10,946 nucleotides of DNA from Competibacteraceae bacterium UBA2792 (GTDB lineage: Bacteria > Pseudomonadota > Gammaproteobacteria > Competibacterales > Competibacteraceae): NCBI GenBank assembly GCA_002352125.1, contig DEHU01000085.1, positions 6,342 to 17,287 of the forward strand, in the 5' to 3' direction. The notes beneath the pieces were generated by a model. The model was not told the origin of the DNA and did not search any database. It was given only the letters and a program-made list of their open reading frames with translations. The position numbers and the translations under genes were made by a program. Positions 6,742 to 10,946 of this stretch are shown here, piece by piece; the stretch's first letter is position 1, and every line of letters starts with the position of its first letter.

Positions 6742-8790
6742 ATGGCTCAATTTGAACTCGCCAATTTATCGGCCAACAGCCCGGCCGCCGGTACCGTCGT
6801 CGAAGCGTCCACCAACGCGACCGGACGAACCGATGGACCATCTTTATCCTTTGGCCGGTTGTTGCAAGCGCGCGCTTCGCCAGAGCCGGCCACCGAAGCG
6901 ACCGCTGCCGATCCGGCGGCGAAGCAAGCGGCAAACGGCGCCGCACCGGCTGCCGCAAACCGCCAGGCATCGCAGCCCGGCGTCGCCGATCCGGCGGCTT
7001 TTGGCAAAGACGCCGCTGGTCAACGGGCCGAGGTCGCAGCGCTGGTTGTCGACGTGGCGGCGTTGGCCAACGGAGACGAGCCGGACGAAGCGAAGGAGAC
7101 GGTGGATGAGATCGACGCTGGCGACCCGGATATCGCAGACGGGGAGATAACGGCCGAAGCCGTTTGGCCGGGGTTGCCGTTGTTCATGGAGGCCCGGGCG
7201 GCTTTGCGAGATGCCCCTGCTGCGGATGCCAAAGCATCGCCGTCCGGCGCTGCGGCAACGACCGGTTCGATAGGCTCCTCCCGGTTGCACTTCGCGTTGT
7301 GCTCGACGAATGCGCCGGGCCAATTGGCCGATGACAACCGATTGGCGCTACCGGCGGCGGATTCGGCCGTTGACGCCACGCCCATTTCTGCGATGTCCGT
7401 TCCGCCAAATCTCCTGGCAGCGAACTCGGACGATTCGAGCGTTCCGGTGACCGCATCCGGCCCGTTGGCCGATAGCGTCCGTGATGCGACGCGGCCGGCT
7501 GGCGACCTGCGAGCTGATATCTTGGCCGACGGTAACCGGCCATTCACCGCCTTACCGGCAGCCGGCGCGATGGACGGAGCGATGCCGCCGAAGATGGGTT
7601 CGACCGTCGGGATGGCATCCGAGACGGCCGTATCCGTACCGTTCGAGAATCGGGCGGCGAACCTGGCAGATAGCCCGATGAGGGTAGGCGCGCGGCTAGG
7701 GAGTTTTTGGTCGCGATTCGAACCGGCCGCCACCGGAACCGCGACGTTGGTGGCGCCGAGCATCGCGGCAGCCGGGATCGAAGCAACGGCCGAGCCCTCG
7801 ATAGCGGCATCGGCGCTCAACGCGCCAGCCGCGACGGCCGCCGCCGGAAGCGAAAATATCGCGACCGGTTGGGCCAGTATCATCGGCGACCCGCAAGCGG
7901 CCCGACTGGCAAGCGGACGATCGTTTCGGTGGCGTTCGCCCGTTGCCGATTCTCTGGCCGACCCGCTCGCTCGAACCGGAATCGGGTTGTGGGCGGGGGA
8001 GTCGGTATCTGCCGAAAAAACGGTTTTGGCCGACGAAGTACCAAAGGCGACGGCATCTGCCGCGATCGAGAGCGTCGGCGACGCGGATCACCCGTTAACG
8101 CCAACCGACCAAGATGCGTCCTCGCTCGCGATTTCCGCCCAAACGCGTCAGAAGCCGGTCGATTCGGTGGCTATTTCCCCAACTTCCCTTTCAGAAAAAT
8201 CCGTACAGGACGCGGCTACCATCCGTGTTGGCGATCCGGCAGCGCCGGGGAACGGCAACATGCCCGTCCAATCCGGTTCGCAGCCTGCCACTCCCGTAAG
8301 ACCGGATGTGGGAACGACACCGTCGGCTTCGTTGCCAACGGCTCCAGAGGTGTTGAACTTCAACCAAAAGAACTGGGAACGCGCGCTCGGCCACCAACTG
8401 AACTGGATGGTGAACAATCGCTTGCAAGAAGCGGAAATCAAGGTCGATCCGCCCAATCTGGGACCGCTCGAAGTGCGGGTGTCGCTGCACCATAACCAAA
8501 CCAACGTGACATTCTTCAGCCACGAAGCGGCGGTGCGGGACGCCATCGAAAACGCTTTGCCGCGACTGCGGGAAATGCTGGACGGCCAGGGTATCAGCCT
8601 GAACCAGGCTCAGGTGTCCGATCAGTCGCTAGCTCGCCAGCAGGCAGGGGCCGGGGAACAATCGCCGTATGGCCAACGCGATGGCAGGTTGCCGACGACA
8701 GCCGGCCAAGGATCGGAAACGGCCGAAGACGCGACCGAAGCGCGGCCGCGTTCCCGCAGTCTCCTGGGAATGGTGGACGATTACGCTTGA
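6742..8790 (+). CDS. fliK: Flagellar hook-length control protein FliK (long form)
   Basis: FliK is secreted during hook growth, senses hook length and switches the export gate from hook to filament substrates. The C-terminal hook-domain signature is clear at about residues 538-625: a WERALGHQLNWM helix, then EAEIKVDPPNLGPLEVRVSL (LGPLEV at 573-578), then RDAIENALPRLREML. The first 530 residues are low-complexity, rich in Ala, Asp, Pro and Thr with many LAD and AAD words, and have no recognisable domain. That is typical of the ruler part, but at 682 residues the protein is much longer than Salmonella FliK (about 405). ATG 6742 is preceded by GGAGAGGA seven bases upstream. It lies 42 bp after fliJ and is the last gene of the operon in this window. 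Confidence 0.93.
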   Translation: MAQFELANLSANSPAAGTVVEASTNATGRTDGPSLSFGRLLQARASPEPATEATAADPAAKQAANGAAPAAANRQASQPGVADPAAFGKDAAGQRAEVAALVVDVAALANGDEPDEAKETVDEIDAGDPDIADGEITAEAVWPGLPLFMEARAALRDAPAADAKASPSGAAATTGSIGSSRLHFALCSTNAPGQLADDNRLALPAADSAVDATPISAMSVPPNLLAANSDDSSVPVTASGPLADSVRDATRPAGDLRADILADGNRPFTALPAAGAMDGAMPPKMGSTVGMASETAVSVPFENRAANLADSPMRVGARLGSFWSRFEPAATGTATLVAPSIAAAGIEATAEPSIAASALNAPAATAAAGSENIATGWASIIGDPQAARLASGRSFRWRSPVADSLADPLARTGIGLWAGESVSAEKTVLADEVPKATASAAIESVGDADHPLTPTDQDASSLAISAQTRQKPVDSVAISPTSLSEKSVQDAATIRVGDPAAPGNGNMPVQSGSQPATPVRPDVGTTPSASLPTAPEVLNFNQKNWERALGHQLNWMVNNRLQEAEIKVDPPNLGPLEVRVSLHHNQTNVTFFSHEAAVRDAIENALPRLREMLDGQGISLNQAQVSDQSLARQQAGAGEQSPYGQRDGRLPTTAGQGSETAEDATEARPRSRSLLGMVDDYA

Positions 8791-8944
8791 GAAGCTTGCG
8801 AGAGCTCTTTTCCGTAGGGAGAGGGCGAGAAAGTAGCGGTCTTTCCCGTTCCGTCGTCCGACAGAACGGGAAAGACCGGAAAGCGGTACGGACGAAGGAA
8901 CAAAGAGCGGTTTCGCGCTGGCGTCGTTGATCGGAGCGGTTCGA
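8791..8944. other. Convergent intergenic region holding a nested inverted repeat
   Basis: These 154 bp separate the fliK stop from the stop of the opposing DUF2802 gene. Around the strong central hairpin (8837-8878) further arms pair: GCGAGA (8798-8803) with TTTCGC (8911-8916), GCTCTTT (8804-8810) with AAAGAGC (8902-8908), and TCCGTA (8811-8816) with TACGGA (8887-8892). Together they make an imperfect dyad of about 119 bp. I see no convincing gene or promoter here. Confidence 0.7.
8837..8878. terminator. Strong hairpin between convergent operons, probable bidirectional terminator
   Basis: CGGTCTTTCCCGTTC (8837-8851) and its exact complement (8864-8878) form a 15-bp perfect stem around a 12-nt loop that itself can pair GTC with GAC. 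It lies 46 bp past the fliK stop and 66 bp past the DUF2802 stop on the other strand, the expected place for a shared terminator. Neither strand has a clean T-run right after the stem, so intrinsic termination may be weak, or the hairpin may protect mRNA 3' ends. Confidence 0.55.
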
Positions 8945-9454
8945 TCAGAGCGCCGAGACGTTCGCGCCGGCATTGGCGTCGCCGCGCCGTTCGGCGACGC
9001 GAGAGGCCAGTTGTTGGAGCGAGTCGTCGGTGATGCTGCTAGGGCTGACTTGGTTGTTTGCGTGCAACATGCAAACCAATTCCGCTTCGCCGCGAGTGAG
9101 CCCGCAGAGTTCCATGATTTCGTCGGTGCTAGCGCCCTGCAAAGCCAGTTTGGTGGCAACCTTAAAAAATTTTTGATCGGCATCGCGGTTGAGCGGGAGT
9201 CCCGTCTGGCCTCCCTGATCCCTGAGCTGCCCGATTTGCACTTCCAATTTGACCAACCGCTCGCCCAACGCGGCCAGCGAAAGGGTGACTCCCTTCAGAT
9301 CCTGGTGCAAGTTGGGCAATTCTTCGCGTCCGGCTTCGGCGTCCGGCGTGCCGCCGGAATACAGCCGGGCCGCTGCGAAGCCCAGCGCGATCAGCAGCGC
9401 GTTACCGATCAGCAGCGCGATGATCGCTATACCGTGAAACAAAACGTCGTGCAT
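8945..9454 (-). CDS. DUF2802 family membrane protein of flagellar loci
   Basis: This 169-residue protein has an N-terminal transmembrane helix (about residues 8-30), a short spacer, a probable coiled coil (about 48-82) and a C-terminal helix-turn-helix-like module (about 93-133). The module contains KVATKLALQGASTDEIMELC and GLTRGEAELVCMLH. That last pattern is the signature I associate with DUF2802, found next to chemotaxis and stator genes in Pseudomonas-like genomes. The function is not established to my knowledge. The layout (TM, coiled coil, small helical domain) resembles Bacillus SwrB, a flagellar assembly activator, but that link is inference. ATG 9454 has a GGAA seven bases upstream. 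It is 33 bp downstream of motD and likely co-transcribed with it. Confidence 0.8.
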   Translation of the reverse strand: MHDVLFHGIAIIALLIGNALLIALGFAAARLYSGGTPDAEAGREELPNLHQDLKGVTLSLAALGERLVKLEVQIGQLRDQGGQTGLPLNRDADQKFFKVATKLALQGASTDEIMELCGLTRGEAELVCMLHANNQVSPSSITDDSLQQLASRVAERRGDANAGANVSAL

Positions 9455-9487
9455 GAATGAATTCCGGTATGCGGGTGAAAAAATGAA

Positions 9488-10477
9488 TCAGGGTTTTCGG
9501 CGAGTAGTTTTCCCAGCCGGGGGCGATGCGTCGGCGAGCGCGTCGGCAGAAGTCGTCGCGGGCGGAGCGGTGTTCGCTTGCTCGAAATCGGTCGAATAGC
9601 GCGTATCGGTGTTGCCCATGATAACCAGTACCACCCGGCGGTTTTGCATGCGGCCTTGCTCGTTGCCGTTGTCGGCAATCGGTTGATACTCGCCGTAGCC
9701 GATCGCCGACATGCGCTCCGGCCGTACCCCGTTATCCATCAGGACGTGGACCACGTTGGCGGCGCGGGCCGCCGACAATTCCCAGTTCGATGGATAAATC
9801 GGCGTGCTGATCGGTCGATCATCGGTGAAGCCCTCGACCTGAATGCGATTGGGAATTTCTCGCAAAATCTCGGCGATCACGGCCAACGGTACCAGTGCTT
9901 CCGGATTAACTATAGCGCTGCCGCTGGCGAACAGAATATTGTTTTTGATTTCTACTTCCACCCAAAAATCGCCGTTTCGAATATTCACTATGTCGGTGCG
10001 AATTAAGTCGGCCAGCGACGATTGCAGCATGGCCAGCACTTTGGTCAGGTTCGGATCGGCGTTGGCTTGAGCGGCTCCTCCCGCTTTATCGGCGGTCAAA
10101 ACAGGAGAGGTATTTTTTTTGAGTGGGCTGGAACCCTTGGCCAGAGTCACCATGACCCGGGGAGCGCGCTGGATGATCGATGCGGGCAGGGGACGCAGAT
10201 CGGGCGCCAAGCCTGGGGTCATGCTTGGTTGTCCGACCGCCTGCGGGGCCGGCGAACCGACCATGCCGCCCAACTGGATCGGTTTCATGCTGTTCGGGCT
10301 GACGGAGCGAAACGCTACCATCATCGAGTCGGCCAGAACCCGGAACTTGCCTTCGTTGACTGAGGATACCGAATACATTACCACGAAGAAAGCGAACAGT
10401 AGCGTGATGAAGTCGGCGTAGGAAACCAGCCAACGCTCGTGGTTTTCGTGGGACTCAGCGTGCTTTTTGCGGCTCAT
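9488..10477 (-). CDS. motD: Flagellar motor stator protein MotD (MotB family)
   Basis: This is the peptidoglycan-anchored B subunit of a stator unit. A short charged N-terminus leads to ERWLVSYADFITLLFAFFVV, with the transmembrane helix at about residues 17-37. Asp22 is the conserved ion-binding aspartate. A Pro/Ala-rich periplasmic linker (about 60-140) follows. Then comes an OmpA-like domain (about 176-288) with GFTDDRPI, NWELSAARA and the NRRVVLVI ending, which binds the cell wall. The last 40 residues are a Thr/Ala/Pro-rich tail. The 329-residue length suits MotD. The ion used (H+ or Na+) cannot be read safely. ATG 10477 has GAGGT seven bases upstream, overlapping the motC stop; the 10-bp gap implies coupled translation with motC. 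Confidence 0.92.
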   Translation of the reverse strand: MSRKKHAESHENHERWLVSYADFITLLFAFFVVMYSVSSVNEGKFRVLADSMMVAFRSVSPNSMKPIQLGGMVGSPAPQAVGQPSMTPGLAPDLRPLPASIIQRAPRVMVTLAKGSSPLKKNTSPVLTADKAGGAAQANADPNLTKVLAMLQSSLADLIRTDIVNIRNGDFWVEVEIKNNILFASGSAIVNPEALVPLAVIAEILREIPNRIQVEGFTDDRPISTPIYPSNWELSAARAANVVHVLMDNGVRPERMSAIGYGEYQPIADNGNEQGRMQNRRVVLVIMGNTDTRYSTDFEQANTAPPATTSADALADASPPAGKTTRRKP

Positions 10478-10487
10478 TTCGGCGACC

Positions 10488-10946
10488 TCAATTCTGGGTA
10501 AAACCCTGCAGGCGGGATTCGATGTTGCGCGGGTTTTCGCCGTGAGCGATGGCGATGATCCCCTCGACGATCAGCTCGCAAAGGCGGGTCTGTTTCTTGA
10601 CGGTGCTCTTGATTTTGTTGCCCATCGGCAGAGCGAACACGTTGGCAAGAAGCAGGCCGTAGATGGTGGCGACGAACGCGGCGGCGATACCGCCGCCCAG
10701 CTTGCTGGGATCGGCCAGGTTACCCATGACGTGGATCAGCCCCAGCACCGCGCCGATGATGCCGATGGTGGGCGCATAACCGCCGAGCGCTTCGAAAAAG
10801 CTCACCGCCTGCAAGTCGTTTTCCTCGCGGACCGTCATATCCATTTCCAGGATATGGCGGATTTCCTCGGGCTCTTTACCGTCTACCAACAGTTGCAGGG
10901 CTTTCGAAGCGAACGGATCGGGCTCCTGCTGGATGTAGTCTTCCAG
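10488..10946 (-). CDS. motC: Flagellar motor stator protein MotC (MotA family), C-terminal part (5' end outside window)
   Basis: This is the ion-channel and torque-generating A subunit of the stator, partner of MotD. Only the last 152 residues are present; the frame stays open to the window edge, and the TTG at 10889 is an internal Leu codon, not a start. Visible are part of the cytoplasmic loop that faces FliG (LVDGKEPEEIRHILEMDM), then transmembrane helix 3 (about residues 57-75, GYAPTIGIIGAVLGLIHVM, with the conserved Pro) and helix 4 (about 86-107, GIAAAFVATIYGLLLANV). A cytoplasmic C-terminal tail follows. Helices 1 and 2 lie beyond the window. The pairing with a MotD-type partner and a DUF2802 gene favours MotC over MotA. 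Confidence 0.9.
   Translation of the reverse strand: MEDYIQQEPDPFASKALQLLVDGKEPEEIRHILEMDMTVREENDLQAVSFFEALGGYAPTIGIIGAVLGLIHVMGNLADPSKLGGGIAAAFVATIYGLLLANVFALPMGNKIKSTVKKQTRLCELIVEGIIAIAHGENPRNIESRLQGFTQN

Noticed and set aside
8629..9183. Minus-strand open frame (184 codons) spanning the fliK end, intergenic dyad and DUF2802 gene
   Set aside because: It would overlap two supported genes in another frame and read through the terminator-like hairpin; the DUF2802 frame has the family signature and a ribosome site.
8927..9460. Plus-strand open frame (177 codons) antisense to DUF2802
   Set aside because: No recognisable domain and it begins just after the convergent terminator region; the opposite strand holds the recognisable protein.
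10488..10889. motC starting at TTG 10889 as a complete 133-residue gene
   Set aside because: The frame continues to the window edge with MotA-family-like sequence (DPFASKALQLL), so the gene is cut by the window rather than short.
1..10946. CRISPR array, tRNA or rRNA gene, insertion sequence, defence or toxin-antitoxin module
   Set aside because: Looked for by eye; coding sequence is nearly continuous, all genes are flagellar or stator genes, and the repeats seen are intragenic or a single intergenic dyad.

Overview
The window is an 11-kb section of a polar-type flagellar locus from a gammaproteobacterium. The broad placement rests on three things. The truncated first gene ends almost like the FleQ/FlrA master regulator (RRTTLVEKMRKY tail). 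A near-perfect sigma-54 promoter sits in front of fliE. The second stator pair is of the MotC/MotD type and travels with a DUF2802 protein, as in Pseudomonas-like genomes. The DNA looks GC-rich by eye, and GTG and TTG starts are used freely. I cannot name the genus.

Layout. Positions 1-777 (+) hold the C-terminal half of a FleQ/FlrA-like sigma-54 activator. Positions 778-953 are a regulatory gap with a small dyad, a T8-G-T9 tract, a sigma-54 promoter at 881-896 and the leader of fliE. Positions 954-8790 (+) are seven tightly packed genes, fliE-fliF-fliG-fliH-fliI-fliJ-fliK, in the classical order, with short gaps or overlaps that imply one operon. Positions 8791-8944 are a convergent intergenic gap dominated by a strong 15-bp hairpin inside a larger nested dyad. 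Positions 8945-10946 (-) are motC (5' end cut off by the window), motD and a DUF2802 membrane protein, transcribed toward fliK.

How the genes work together. The FleQ-like activator with sigma-54 probably drives the fliE promoter. FliE and FliF form the rod junction and MS ring. FliG is the rotor switch protein that torque acts on. FliH, FliI and FliJ are the ATPase complex of the flagellar type III export gate. FliK measures the hook and switches export specificity. MotC and MotD are a stator unit that pushes on FliG. The DUF2802 protein is an uncharacterised inner-membrane companion of flagellar loci.

I see no mobile element, CRISPR array, RNA gene or defence system, and most of the window is an ordinary flagellar cluster. 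The points worth a second look are the VEP-repeat linker in the regulator, the absence of fleSR between fleQ and fliE, a changed MFxF motif in FliG, an eleven-glycine GxxxG ladder in FliH, an unusually long FliK, the DUF2802 protein, and the nested inverted repeat between the convergent operons.
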